DNA of 64,000 nt from contig NZ_JAATJW010000004.1 of the NCBI RefSeq assembly GCF_011800755.1, positions 1-64,000 on the forward strand, written 5' to 3'. The position numbers and the translations under genes were made by a program. Shown here piece by piece: positions 52,103 to 60,987 of this stretch. The stretch's first letter is position 1; every line of letters starts with the position of its first letter. The DNA is from Listeria valentina (lineage in GTDB: Bacteria; Bacillota; Bacilli; Lactobacillales; Listeriaceae). The notes below the pieces were generated by a model. That model was not told where the DNA came from and made no database searches. It saw only the letters and a list, made by a program, of their open reading frames with translations.

Positions 52103-54010
52103 ATGCCTAACAAAGAACGACTAGTAGCTTATTTAAAAAAAATTTCGGGTGCACGATTTGTTTCTGCGAGAGAGTTAGCCGAGGTGTTAGGCGTTACTGA
52201 TCGAACAATCCGAAACTATGTTAAAACCGTCAATGCGGGTTCTGCCCCTTTAATTGAAACGAGTAGGGAAGGCTATCGGCTTTTTGTGCAAAATAAAGAT
52301 GTGCAAACGACAGATTTAGTGGAACAGTCTATTGATGGCAGGCGTTTCTATATTTTGCGAAGACTGTTTAAAAATGCAGATCGGGGAATTGATGTGCTCG
52401 ATATGGCAGATACGCTCTATGTATCAGATGCGAGTATTCGTGCGGATTTAGCTGCACTGCGTAACTTAGCAGGGAAATACGACTTAATCATTAGGCAGCG
52501 TCAAGGGCGCTTTATCTTGGAAGGAAAGGATCGAAATAAACGGCGTTTGATGGTCCAACTCGTTCGCTCTACTGGTCAGGGGGATAATGGCTTTGAAGTC
52601 GATATCCAAAAATTTCTGGATGAGATTTCTTTAGAACAAGTCACAAGTATTACGGCTAAGGCTTTTGAAAAATTCCAACTCAAACCGAATTCTTATTTCT
52701 TACAAAACTTTATCTTGCATTTGGCAATTGCTATCGACCGTGCAAAAGGAGCAACACTACGTTCCCAAATCACAGACATCACAGAAGATGCAATTCAAGA
52801 AATTAGTCAGCGCTTATTTGAGCAATTTGGGATTGAATTACTGCAAGAGGATAGTCAGGAATTACGGTTATTGTGTGAAGGCGAATTTCATCATACGGAT
52901 ATGGAGTTGCTAGAATTCGTGGAACCGCAAGTCATCACATCTCTAGAGCGAGCACTAGCCGAGATCAAAGAGGTATACCTGTTAGATTTTAATGATGATG
53001 CTTTTAAAAAACGTTTGCTTCTGCATGTTCAAAATTTATATGTACGATCCAAACAACAAAAGTTTTCTCGTAATTTAAGTTTGCTTGAGATTAAAGTGAA
53101 GTACCCGGTTTTATTTGATATGGCTATTTATTTATCTTCCATTCTGGCGAACGACTTAGAAATAACGATTTCAGATGATGAAATGGCTTTTCTAGCACTA
53201 CATATTGGATCATTTGTAGATAGTCAGAAGAAAGCTGAAGCTAAAATAAAAACAGTGATTGTAACGCCTCGATATAATTCGAATGAAGAACGGATAAAAA
53301 ATCGGATAAAAAAGGAACTGGAAGAAGAACTAACTGTTGTAGCAGTCGTTCAAGATATACTGGATTTAGAATTGTCTATTCAGCCTGAACTCATTATTTT
53401 CACGCAAATGACAAAGGAAAAAAAGCGAGATTTCCTTTCTCAAGCAAAATCTGTCACAGTGAAGGAGTTTCTAACAACCAAGGATTTGAATTTAATTCGT
53501 AAAACGGTTGAGGAGATCAAGCAGGAAAAGTACAAAACCTTTTTGGAGAATTTTTTACCACAATTGATTCGTGAAGACTTTTATTTGGAACTAACGGAAG
53601 TTATTGATAAAGCAGAAATATTCGAGATTATTACTTCGGGATTCCTCGCAAAACAGTTTGTTCCTGCCAATTTTTTAGAAAAACTTACGGAGAGAGAACG
53701 ATTATCTTCGACTTCTTTTCCGAGCGGTGTGGCTGTTCCGCACTCGATTAAATATGTTTCTTATCAAACCGGTTTATTCATCATTCATTCGCGCGAAAAG
53801 ATTGAGTGGGACGGCACTTCGGTGAACTTAGTGATTGCTTTATCGGTAGATCAAGATGATTCGGAATCTTTCAATAAAATTTTCCCAAGAATGATTGAAC
53901 TGCTAGCGGAAGAAATAAATGTTACTTATTTGAACAAAAGTAAAAACCGTGCTGACTTTATTACGCGATTGATTCACTTGATGACTTCTGAAGGCTATTA
54001 TTTAGAATGA
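52103..54010 (+). CDS. LicR-like PTS-regulated activator
   Basis: 635 residues from ATG 52103, 8 nt after AAGGGTG. An N-terminal helix-turn-helix (FVSARELAEVLGVTDRTIR), a second one (GIDVLDMADTLYVSDASIR), two PRDs with conserved His (LHLAIAIDR; LALHIGSF), an EIIB-like segment and a C-terminal EIIA domain with its phospho-His in GVAVPHSIKY. Such regulators activate lic-type operons when dephosphorylated by their own PTS and phosphorylated by HPr. It almost certainly controls the four genes upstream. Confidence 0.88.
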   Translation: MPNKERLVAYLKKISGARFVSARELAEVLGVTDRTIRNYVKTVNAGSAPLIETSREGYRLFVQNKDVQTTDLVEQSIDGRRFYILRRLFKNADRGIDVLDMADTLYVSDASIRADLAALRNLAGKYDLIIRQRQGRFILEGKDRNKRRLMVQLVRSTGQGDNGFEVDIQKFLDEISLEQVTSITAKAFEKFQLKPNSYFLQNFILHLAIAIDRAKGATLRSQITDITEDAIQEISQRLFEQFGIELLQEDSQELRLLCEGEFHHTDMELLEFVEPQVITSLERALAEIKEVYLLDFNDDAFKKRLLLHVQNLYVRSKQQKFSRNLSLLEIKVKYPVLFDMAIYLSSILANDLEITISDDEMAFLALHIGSFVDSQKKAEAKIKTVIVTPRYNSNEERIKNRIKKELEEELTVVAVVQDILDLELSIQPELIIFTQMTKEKKRDFLSQAKSVTVKEFLTTKDLNLIRKTVEEIKQEKYKTFLENFLPQLIREDFYLELTEVIDKAEIFEIITSGFLAKQFVPANFLEKLTERERLSSTSFPSGVAVPHSIKYVSYQTGLFIIHSREKIEWDGTSVNLVIALSVDQDDSESFNKIFPRMIELLAEEINVTYLNKSKNRADFITRLIHLMTSEGYYLE

Positions 54011-54043
54011 AAAAGCAAGCAGGAATAAGAGCCTGCTTGCTTT
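54008..54043. terminator. Bidirectional terminator
   Basis: AAAAAGCAAGCAGG pairs perfectly with CCTGCTTGCTTTTT around 8 nt, between two convergent genes. Confidence 0.9.
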
Positions 54044-54046
54044 TTA

Positions 54047-55513
54047 CTAATTTTCACGATGATCGAACTTTGCTTTATCAAGTGGAACCATTTTTGTTTT
54101 TCTTGCAAGTTTATAAGATAACCAGAAAATCAAGAAAACTGGTAAGCCGATGTAAGAAATACCAATTTTTTGCCACCAAGCGGGGTTCGTGAAATCAGGA
54201 TTTAAGAAAGACTGATAATCTTGTCCGATAATGACAAGGATACATAAGATTAGCGCAAGAATTGGTCCGAATGGGAAGAATTTCGCGCGATATTTTAATT
54301 CGCTTAAATCATGACCTTGTTTTAAAAAGGCTTTCCGGAATCGGTAATGGCTGATCGCAATCCCGACCCAAGCAATGAAGCCTGTTAATCCAGAAGCGCT
54401 CAACAACCATGTATAGATAATCGTGCCATTTTCACTTAGCGTTGTGACGAAAGTAAGCGCACCGACGATGGTTGTCACAACAAGTGCTGCCATTGGGATA
54501 CCACGTTTGTTGACTCTAGCCAAGAATTTCGGCGCTTTGCGATCTTTAGCCATGGACCAAAGCATCCGCGTTGATGCGTATAAGCCTGAATTCCCAGCCG
54601 ACAATACGGACGTCAAAATAACGGCGTTCATAACAGAAGCAGCGAAGGCAAGACCAGCTTTTTCAAATACAAGGGTGAATGGGCTGATTGCAACATCTGT
54701 CGCTTCGCCACCTAGTAAGTTTGGACTTGTATAAGGAATAATTAATCCGATAACGAAAATAGCAAAGATGTAAAATAACAAAATTCGCCAGAAAACTTGC
54801 TTGATTGCTTTTGGCACACTTTTTTCAGGCGTGGCACTTTCACCAGCCGCAATTCCGACAAGCTCGGTTCCTTGGAAGGAAAATCCAGCAATGAGGAAGG
54901 TTCCTAAAATCGCAAAGAATCCACCTTTAAAGGGTGCTTCCCCAAACGTAAAGTTTTTAAAGCCGATAAACTGACCACCAAGAATGCCGAAGATGGTAAG
55001 GACACCGATGATAAGGAAAACGATAACGGTTGCCACTTTGATAATCGAGAACCAGTATTCACTTTCACCGTATGCGCGAACGGAAAGAGCATTCAATCCG
55101 AAAATCAAAACTAGGAAAACTGTGCTCCATAACCATGCAGGGGTATGAGGGAACCAGAACTGGACGATAATGGCTGCAGTTGAGATGTCAACGGCAAGCG
55201 TAATGGCCCAGTTGAACCAGTAGTTCCAACCGAGTGCAAAACCAAAAGCAGGATCAACAAAGCGAGTGGCGTAGGTGCTAAAAGAGCCGGATACAGGCAT
55301 ATAAGTGGCCATTTCTCCAAGACTTGTCATCAAGAAGAAAACCATTAATCCAATAGCAATATAGGCGACAAGCGCCCCACCCGGCCCCGCTGTTGCGATC
55401 GCATTTCCGCTTGCGAGGAAAAGCCCCGTTCCGATTGAACCGCCAATTGCGATCATCGATAAATGTCGTGTTTTGAGCGAGCGTTTCACGTCGCCATTTT
55501 CATTTTTACTCAT
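54047..55513 (-). CDS. lysP: Lysine permease (LysP-type amino acid transporter)
   Basis: 488 residues from ATG 55513, with AAAGGAG 10 nt upstream (TTG 55516 is possible). Twelve hydrophobic helices and the AAT-family signatures: LKTRHLSMIAIGGSIGTGLF, PGGALVAYIAIGLMVFFLMT and GWNYWFNWAITLAVDISTAA. The lysine riboswitch in its leader identifies the substrate as lysine and predicts shut-off when lysine is plentiful. From memory it corresponds to L. monocytogenes lmo0798. Confidence 0.93.
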   Translation of the reverse strand: MSKNENGDVKRSLKTRHLSMIAIGGSIGTGLFLASGNAIATAGPGGALVAYIAIGLMVFFLMTSLGEMATYMPVSGSFSTYATRFVDPAFGFALGWNYWFNWAITLAVDISTAAIIVQFWFPHTPAWLWSTVFLVLIFGLNALSVRAYGESEYWFSIIKVATVIVFLIIGVLTIFGILGGQFIGFKNFTFGEAPFKGGFFAILGTFLIAGFSFQGTELVGIAAGESATPEKSVPKAIKQVFWRILLFYIFAIFVIGLIIPYTSPNLLGGEATDVAISPFTLVFEKAGLAFAASVMNAVILTSVLSAGNSGLYASTRMLWSMAKDRKAPKFLARVNKRGIPMAALVVTTIVGALTFVTTLSENGTIIYTWLLSASGLTGFIAWVGIAISHYRFRKAFLKQGHDLSELKYRAKFFPFGPILALILCILVIIGQDYQSFLNPDFTNPAWWQKIGISYIGLPVFLIFWLSYKLARKTKMVPLDKAKFDHREN

Positions 55514-55572
55514 CAATCAAACTCTCCTTTTTTGTGTCGATTATTCATGCACTTTAAAGGATATTAGTCAAT

Positions 55573-55610
55573 AAAAAAACCACTCGCTTCGCTATCAGAA
55601 GAGAGTGGAT
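55573..55610 (-). terminator. Riboswitch-controlled terminator
   Basis: On the minus strand CCACTCTCTTC pairs with GAAGCGAGTGG, followed by seven T residues, between the aptamer and the permease gene. Confidence 0.85.
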
Positions 55611-55629
55611 CGAATTTTAATTAACGTCA

Positions 55630-55838
55630 ATTCATCCTTGTCAGATAGCGCACCTACTAAAATGACTGTTTTAGTAGCAGTCCAGCCGCTTTCGCTAACT
55701 GTCCCAGCAAAATGAATCGCAAAAATCCATTTCACTTCGGCAACTTTCCTGTTCGGTTTTTGTCACTGGCGTTTCGCGCGCCTCGAAAAACTTACTTGTG
55801 ATTGCTGCAACCTCTACCTCACCAAACGCGGATGAGGA
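55630..55838 (-). promoter_or_regulatory. Lysine riboswitch (L box) aptamer
   Basis: On the minus strand P1 is TCATCC (55830-55835) pairing with GGATGA (55632-55637). Conserved L-box core elements follow in order: GGTGAGGTAGAGGTTGC, GAACAGGAAAGTTGCCGAAG and TGCTGGGACAG, then GAAAGCGGCTGGACTGC and the P5 hairpin CTACTAAAA/TTTTAGTAG. Lysine binding favours the downstream terminator. Confidence 0.93.
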
Positions 55839-55869
55839 TTTGTGTTTCAATTGTAAAAGTTCCTTTTCA

Positions 55870-55898
55870 ATAGTAAAGCAAATACGGCAAGAAAGCAA
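55870..55898 (-). promoter_or_regulatory. Promoter of the lysine riboswitch/permease
   Basis: On the minus strand TTGCTT (55893-55898) and TACTAT (55870-55875), 17 bp apart, about 30 bp before the aptamer. Confidence 0.65.
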
Positions 55899-55962
55899 CC
55901 CCCTTTTATAAAAAACAAGATTCGAAAACAAAAACCCTTTTTTCTTGCAAGAAACGAAGGGG

Positions 55963-55991
55963 TTGACAACGGCGGCAATGCCCCGTAAACT
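55963..55991 (+). promoter_or_regulatory. Promoter of the attenuated MutS2-like gene
   Basis: TTGACA (55963-55968) and TAAACT (55986-55991), 17 bp apart. Transcription would start near 56000 and include the structured leader. Confidence 0.8.
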
Positions 55992-56039
55992 AAAAAGTAT
56001 AGAAAGTAAGTGTCCAAAAATTTAATCGAGGTGCTTTTG

Positions 56040-56060
56040 GTGAGTGTAGTAGGATCTTAA
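56040..56060 (+). CDS. Six-residue leader peptide (MSVVGS)
   Basis: GTG 56040 lies 6 nt after GAGGTG (56028-56033), and the frame ends at TAA 56058-56060. The ribosome binding site is in the loop of a hairpin. A ribosome stalled on it would disrupt the long pairing arm starting at about 56044, as in antibiotic-inducible leaders. Confidence 0.5.
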   Translation: MSVVGS

Positions 56061-56162
56061 TTTAGGAACTAAATAGGTAGAAATAAAAATTTTCCTCGTT
56101 TCGAGGCTTATTTCTGCTTGCCTAATGAAGATGCCAACACTTTCTAAAAATGAACCTTTTAG

Positions 56163-56190
56163 AAACTGCAGGGGAATCTGTGGTTTTTTT
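56163..56190 (+). terminator. Leader terminator before the MutS2-like gene
   Basis: AAACTGCAG pairs with CTGTGGTTT (with G-T pairs) around GGGAAT and continues into a run of seven T residues. It lies 50 bp before the coding region. Confidence 0.7.
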
Positions 56191-56240
56191 GTGCTTAAGG
56201 ACGCTTAAAGGTGTCTTCCTTCTTGAAAGGAGAACGCGAA

Positions 56241-58139
56241 ATGAATACTCTTACTTTTGATAAATTAGAATACCCAGAACTTACTCGTGAACTAGCTGAA
56301 AACTGTGTCAGTGATGCGGCAAAAGAGAAAGCGCGAGGATTAAAACCTTATAAAAATAAACGAACGATTGAAGCTAAGCTAGAAGAAACAAGTGAAGCGC
56401 GAAAAATTTTGGATAGCGGACAGAATTTGCCTTTATTTGGTGTTAGTAAAATGAAACAAACGCTCACAAAACTAGAAAAAAGCTTTGAGATGATACCTTC
56501 GGAATTAATGGAAATTGCCGATTTTCTGCGGAGCACAAGGCGAATCAAGCAATTTCTCGAAAAAAATAGTGGAATTGCTCCGATGCTTGCTGAATTTGCG
56601 CAAAGCATTCAAAGCTTCATCGAGATTGAAGATGCGATCAGTCAAGCGATTCGTAATGGAGAAGTGGATAATGCTGCAAGTGCGAACTTGCGGAAAACGA
56701 GGAAGTTGCTGGAGGAAAATCAAGCGAAAACGGCTGAACGTTTGGATAAATTCATGAAGAATCCGGAAAACAAATCCTATATTCAAGAATTCTTTGTGAC
56801 GCGTAAGAACGATCGCGATACGATTCCGATCAAGGCAAGTTTTCAAAAATTTGTTCGCGGAACGGTGATCGAAGTTTCAAGTAAAGGGACGACGGTTTTT
56901 ATTGAACCGGAAACGATTGCGAAGCTAAGTGCGATTCGAGCCAATTTAAAAGCAGAAGAGCAAGCGGAAATTTATCAAATTTTGGCGGCACTTTCTGGCG
57001 CCGTTCTTGCTGAAATGGATGGAATCAAGCATAACTTGGAAGTGCTCACGGAATTTGATTTTATCTTTGCTAAGGGTAAGCTTTCAAGGCAAATGGAAGC
57101 AACAAGGCCATTTGTGAATGAAAGAGGCCAAATCAAATTGAAACAAGCGAAACATCCGTTTCTTGCCATGAAAGCTGCAGTTCCTCTTGATTTTTCGATA
57201 GGCGAAGATTATCGTGGTTTGATCATTACGGGGCCGAACGCGGGCGGAAAGACGGTTGTGCTGAAAACGGTTGGGCTACTTACGCTAATGATGATGGCGG
57301 GGCTCCACATTCCAGCGGCTGAGCGCTCTGAGCTTGCGATTTTTGAGCGCGTTTTTGCGGATATCGGCGACAATCAAAGCTTAGAAAATGCGCTGAGTAC
57401 TTTTTCGTCACATATGCAAAATGCCGGGCAAATCCTAGCGCAAGTGAATGAAAAAACGCTTGTTTTATTTGATGAAATTGGTAGCGGAACGGAGCCAAAT
57501 GAAGGTGCCGCACTCGCCGTTGCGATTTTAGAGGAATGTTACCGGCGCGGGGGAATAACGGTTGCTTCGACACACTATGAAGCAATTAAGCGTTACGGCG
57601 GTGCGCATCCAGACTTTATCAATGCGAGAATGGCATTTGATGCAGAGACGCTTGCACCGAAATATCGGCTGATTATCGGTGAATCTGGTGAAAGCAATGC
57701 GCTTTATATTGCCGAAAAAATGAATATTGATCGTAAAGTTTTGCAAAAAGCTCAGTATTACATGAAAAAACCAGATTATGCACTTGAAAAACTAAGCTTT
57801 CAGTCGAAAAATGCGCCGCATGAAGCCAAAGAAACGAGTCAGCTGTCGTTTGAAAAAGGCGACCGAGTTCGTTTGCTTGAAACGGATGAAACCGGCCTTG
57901 TCTTTAGCAGCGACCAAGGTGAAGTGATCGTTTATGTGGATGGCGAGAAACGAAAAATTTTGCCTCGTCGATTGAGTTTGCTTGCGTCTCGGGTAGAACT
58001 TTATCCGGCAGATTATGACTTAAATCAGTTATTTACAAGCTTCCAAGAAAGAAAAGAACAGCATGATTTTGAGCGGGGTTCAAAAAAAGCTTTGCGGCGT
58101 GTTCAAAAAGAAATCAAAAAGTCACTCGATTCTGAGTGA
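56241..58139 (+). CDS. MutS2-like ATPase without Smr domain
   Basis: 632 residues from ATG 56241, with AAAGGAG 8 nt upstream. MutS2 core and clamp helices, Walker A GPNAGGKT (about residue 330), the signature region LSTFSSHMQNAGQILAQV, Walker B TLVLFDEIGSGTEPNEGAAL and STHYEAIKRYG. A KOW-like domain (GDRVRLLETDETGLVFS) follows near residue 540. Standard MutS2 is about 785 residues and ends in an Smr nuclease domain, which is absent here. MutS2 in Bacillus acts on stalled or collided ribosomes, so a translation-sensing leader would be fitting. It is probably a paralogue of the full-length protein. Confidence 0.8.
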   Translation: MNTLTFDKLEYPELTRELAENCVSDAAKEKARGLKPYKNKRTIEAKLEETSEARKILDSGQNLPLFGVSKMKQTLTKLEKSFEMIPSELMEIADFLRSTRRIKQFLEKNSGIAPMLAEFAQSIQSFIEIEDAISQAIRNGEVDNAASANLRKTRKLLEENQAKTAERLDKFMKNPENKSYIQEFFVTRKNDRDTIPIKASFQKFVRGTVIEVSSKGTTVFIEPETIAKLSAIRANLKAEEQAEIYQILAALSGAVLAEMDGIKHNLEVLTEFDFIFAKGKLSRQMEATRPFVNERGQIKLKQAKHPFLAMKAAVPLDFSIGEDYRGLIITGPNAGGKTVVLKTVGLLTLMMMAGLHIPAAERSELAIFERVFADIGDNQSLENALSTFSSHMQNAGQILAQVNEKTLVLFDEIGSGTEPNEGAALAVAILEECYRRGGITVASTHYEAIKRYGGAHPDFINARMAFDAETLAPKYRLIIGESGESNALYIAEKMNIDRKVLQKAQYYMKKPDYALEKLSFQSKNAPHEAKETSQLSFEKGDRVRLLETDETGLVFSSDQGEVIVYVDGEKRKILPRRLSLLASRVELYPADYDLNQLFTSFQERKEQHDFERGSKKALRRVQKEIKKSLDSE

Positions 58140-58147
58140 CTTTTTGG
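58118..58147 (+). terminator. Terminator overlapping the end of the MutS2-like gene
   Basis: AAAAAGTCACTC pairs perfectly with GAGTGACTTTTT around GATTCT. The stop codon lies in the right arm. Confidence 0.8.
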
Positions 58148-58230
58148 CTTTGGTTGAAGAAAATAACTCACGAGCTTTATTTTTTTAGTTGGGCCACGAT
58201 AAAGTATAAAATCTAATTTAGAATGACTGA

Positions 58231-58262
58231 AGAATCAAAAATCATATCCGATTTTTGATTCT
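58231..58262. repeat. 13-bp perfect hairpin
   Basis: AGAATCAAAAATC (58231-58243) and GATTTTTGATTCT (58250-58262) around ATATCC. No T run follows on either strand. Could be an operator or an RNA structure. Confidence 0.5.
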
Positions 58263-58304
58263 AAAAGAGTAAAGTTCGCATTAGCTATTAATATATGTAA
58301 TAAT

Positions 58305-58340
58305 AAATATTAATATTTACTATTTTTATTAATAATAAAA
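58305..58340. promoter_or_regulatory. Palindromes upstream of the YeiH-type gene
   Basis: AAATATTAATATTT (58305-58318) and TTTTATT-AAT-AATAAAA (58324-58340). AT-rich dyads spaced like LysR-type binding sites, possibly bound by the regulator encoded downstream. Confidence 0.45.
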
Positions 58341-58392
58341 CTCCCTTATACTTAAAGAAAAACGGAAACCAAAGGATTGAAGGGGGAAAACA

Positions 58393-59385
58393 ATGATTTT
58401 CACGAAAAAAAGTTTTTGGATTGCGGCAGTAACAACACTTATTTGTTCACTTGCCGGCAAATATTTAGCACTGGTTCCAGGTTTTAGTTTAGTTGGTGCG
58501 CTGGTTATCGCACTGCTCTGCGGGATGTTATTTCAAACGGCTAGTCCGGTTATTTATGCAAGCGTAGAGGGAATTGGCTTTATTTCAAACAAATTCTTAC
58601 GTTTAGGAATTATTTTACTAGGATTTCGACTTAATTTATATACACTGGCCGAATCAGGTGTAAAAACGATTTTTTTAGCACTTATAGTCGTTACAGGAAC
58701 GATTTTGCTCACTTACTGGCTTTGCCGAGTTTTCCATGTCGAAGAGCGCTTAGCCATTTTGACAGCAAGCGGATGTGGGATTTGCGGAGCCGCTGCTGTG
58801 ATGGGCGTTTCGCCGCAAGTAAAGGCGGATAAAGATGATGCCGTTCTCGCGGTTGCCGTTGTTTGTATCATGGGAACAGTTTTTACGCTCATTGAAATTG
58901 GTTTGAAACCGCTGCTAGGTTTTTCTGATGGACAATTTGGTGTAATGGCAGGCGCTTCGCTTCATGAAATTGCCCATGCAGTTGCTGCTGGTGGTTCGGC
59001 AGGAATGGCGGGCTTAGATGCTGCAATCATCACGAAATTATCACGTGTGATCTTGCTTGCACCTGCTGCTCTTTTTATCGGCATCTGGTATACGCGCCGC
59101 TCTGCTGGAAAAGGCGAACCAAAAGGAAAACTACCGATTCCATGGTTTATGGCGGGCTTTTTACTTTCGAGTGCGATCGGAAGCTTCTTACCGATCTCGC
59201 AAGCTTTGATCGATGGACTTGTGAGCCTTGCTTATCTATTCCTAGGTATGGCAATGGCAGCGCTTGGTATGAGCGTGAACTTTAAAGTGATCGCAGAACG
59301 CGGCGGTAAAGTTTTTCTTGCAGCAGGAATCAGTTCGGCCGTATTACTTGGCTTTACAATGCTTGCGAGTAAACTGTTCTTTTAG
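58393..59385 (+). CDS. YeiH-family putative sulfate exporter
   Basis: 330 residues, ATG 58393 behind GGGGG. About ten hydrophobic helices. LRLGIILLGFRLNLYTLAE, ASGCGICGAAAVMGVSPQV and GASLHEIAHAVAAG are the UPF0324/YeiH signatures. The family is annotated as sulfate exporters, though the substrate is poorly established. It is followed 15 bp later by a LysR-type regulator, a pairing common in this family. Confidence 0.85.
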   Translation: MIFTKKSFWIAAVTTLICSLAGKYLALVPGFSLVGALVIALLCGMLFQTASPVIYASVEGIGFISNKFLRLGIILLGFRLNLYTLAESGVKTIFLALIVVTGTILLTYWLCRVFHVEERLAILTASGCGICGAAAVMGVSPQVKADKDDAVLAVAVVCIMGTVFTLIEIGLKPLLGFSDGQFGVMAGASLHEIAHAVAAGGSAGMAGLDAAIITKLSRVILLAPAALFIGIWYTRRSAGKGEPKGKLPIPWFMAGFLLSSAIGSFLPISQALIDGLVSLAYLFLGMAMAALGMSVNFKVIAERGGKVFLAAGISSAVLLGFTMLASKLFF

Positions 59386-59400
59386 AAAGGAGAATGGCGC

Positions 59401-60228
59401 TTGTTCCAATTATTAGAAACCTTTATTGCCGTTTATGAAACGAATAGTTTTACAAAAGCCGCAAATGCACTTTACATTTCGCAGCCTACGATTTCCGTGC
59501 ATATTGAAAAACTGGAAAAAGAACTAGATGTGAAATTATTTGAGCGAAATGCACGTAATCGGATTGAAAAAACAGAAGCCGCTACCTTATTCTATGAAAA
59601 GGCGAAACAAATCTTAAATGGGTGGGAAAGCGGTAAAGAGGAACTTGCAGCTCTTTCTGGTAAGGCAAGAAGGAAGTACACGATTGCTGCTTCCCAAACG
59701 ATCGGAGGCTATTTGCTGCCGCAAATCATGGCTGAACTTGGAACGCTTTATCCGGAAATCAACTTCGAAATTTTGCTTGATAATTCGACAAATGTCTACA
59801 AGGCTGTGCATATGCTTGAAGCAGATCTCGGCCTTGTTGAAACGCCAGAAGTGTATCCAGATATGAACCGAACCGTTTTTATGAATGATCCGCTTGTCAT
59901 CTTAGGAGATCCGAAGTTAGACCACTGGATTTTTCGTGAAGAAGGTTCAGGCATTCGTCAGTATACCGAGCTTTACTTGAAAGAACAGCAAATTTTACCA
60001 GAAGAAAAAATGATCGCGAGCAGCAATGCTTTGATTTTGGAGCTTGTGAAGCAAGGAATGGGACGCACACTTCAATCGGCTCGAGTTGCCGAAAAACTAG
60101 CTCTACCAGTGCAAAAAACAGATTTGATTCGTCCGCTTTATTTGATTTTGCCAAAAGCAGATAGCGGAAAAAACGCCAAAATGGCGCAGTCGATCTTTGA
60201 ACTGTTAGTGAAATTAGGCGAGCTTTAA
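59401..60228 (+). CDS. LysR-family transcriptional regulator
   Basis: 275 residues from TTG 59401, with AAAGGAG 8 nt upstream. N-terminal helix-turn-helix (NSFTKAANALYISQPTISVH) and a periplasmic-binding-like effector domain (KYTIAASQTIGGYLLPQIMA). It resembles CysL/YwfK-type regulators of sulfur metabolism and presumably controls the adjacent YeiH gene. It is somewhat shorter than the usual 290-300 residues, lacking part of the C-terminal effector lobe, but with no frameshift seen. Confidence 0.85.
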   Translation: MFQLLETFIAVYETNSFTKAANALYISQPTISVHIEKLEKELDVKLFERNARNRIEKTEAATLFYEKAKQILNGWESGKEELAALSGKARRKYTIAASQTIGGYLLPQIMAELGTLYPEINFEILLDNSTNVYKAVHMLEADLGLVETPEVYPDMNRTVFMNDPLVILGDPKLDHWIFREEGSGIRQYTELYLKEQQILPEEKMIASSNALILELVKQGMGRTLQSARVAEKLALPVQKTDLIRPLYLILPKADSGKNAKMAQSIFELLVKLGEL

Positions 60229-60341
60229 ATAAAAAAATCATGAGAAACTGGTAAAAAAATGTTTATATTGGTCCGCCTCAAGGGAAAATGTAGTAGGATA
60301 GTAGGGTGGCTAAAACAAGTTTTTGAGAGGGGATCACAATT

Positions 60342-60983
60342 TTGGAACAACCTTCTGTGGATGAGCTAAAAGAATGGCGAAATATCATGTTGATGCACCG
60401 TTTTGCGCTGGAAGAAGTCAATACTAAGCTGAAAATTCTCAATGAGGAATTTCAATTTTTACATGATTATAATCCAATGGAACATTTAAAGTCGCGCGTG
60501 AAATCACTTGAAAGTATCGGCGCGAAGTTAGAGAAAAAGGGCGTGGACATTACACCGGAAAATGCACGCGAGCACGTTTACGATATTGCTGGCATCCGGA
60601 TTACTTGCTCTTTTGTTTCGGATATTTTTAAAATTGAAGAGATGATTAAGCACCAAGATGACCTTAAGATCTTGCGTGTGAAAGACTATGTTACATACCC
60701 GAAAGAAAGCGGCTATCGCAGTCTTCATATGCTTTGCGAAGTGCCGATTTTTCTTACGAATCGCTCTGAGAAAATCATGGTGGAAATTCAGATTCGTACC
60801 GTTGCGATGGATTTTTGGGCGAGCCTTGAACACAAAATTTACTATAAATATCAAGATGAAGCGCCTGAATACTTAACGAATGAGCTTCGCGAAGCGGCAG
60901 ACATTGTGACGCATTTGGATGAAAAAATGAAAAACTTGAATGACGAAATTAATAAGTATAAAAACAAATTGGAAAATGAGTGA
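60342..60983 (+). CDS. relP: Small alarmone synthetase RelP (YwaC-type)
   Basis: 213 residues from TTG 60342, with GAGAGGGGA upstream. A stand-alone (p)ppGpp synthetase domain: YNPMEHLKSRVKSLESIGAK, DIAGIRITCSF, the YPKESGYRSLHM synthetase motif and EIQIRTVAMDFWASLEHKIYY with the catalytic Glu. The text fits RelP (SAS2) better than RelQ. It makes (p)ppGpp or pGpp from GTP/GDP/GMP and ATP under cell-wall or other stress. No hydrolase domain. Confidence 0.92.
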   Translation: MEQPSVDELKEWRNIMLMHRFALEEVNTKLKILNEEFQFLHDYNPMEHLKSRVKSLESIGAKLEKKGVDITPENAREHVYDIAGIRITCSFVSDIFKIEEMIKHQDDLKILRVKDYVTYPKESGYRSLHMLCEVPIFLTNRSEKIMVEIQIRTVAMDFWASLEHKIYYKYQDEAPEYLTNELREAADIVTHLDEKMKNLNDEINKYKNKLENE

Positions 60984-60987
60984 TTTT

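Larger units (their letters stand above)
56001..56190 (+). promoter_or_regulatory. Structured attenuator leader with short upstream ORF
   Basis: About 190 nt of leader. P1: AGAAAGT (56001-56007) with ACTTTCT (56139-56145). A hairpin CCAAAA/TTTTGG surrounds a ribosome binding site and leads to a six-codon ORF. A long arm pairs GTGT/ACAC, GGATCTT/AAGATgCC and AGAAATAA/TTATTTCT. The 3' strand of P1 overlaps an alternative hairpin TTTCTAAAA/TTTTAGAAA, next to a terminator. This overlap is the layout of a transcription attenuator. I could not match it to a metabolite riboswitch. Confidence 0.65.
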
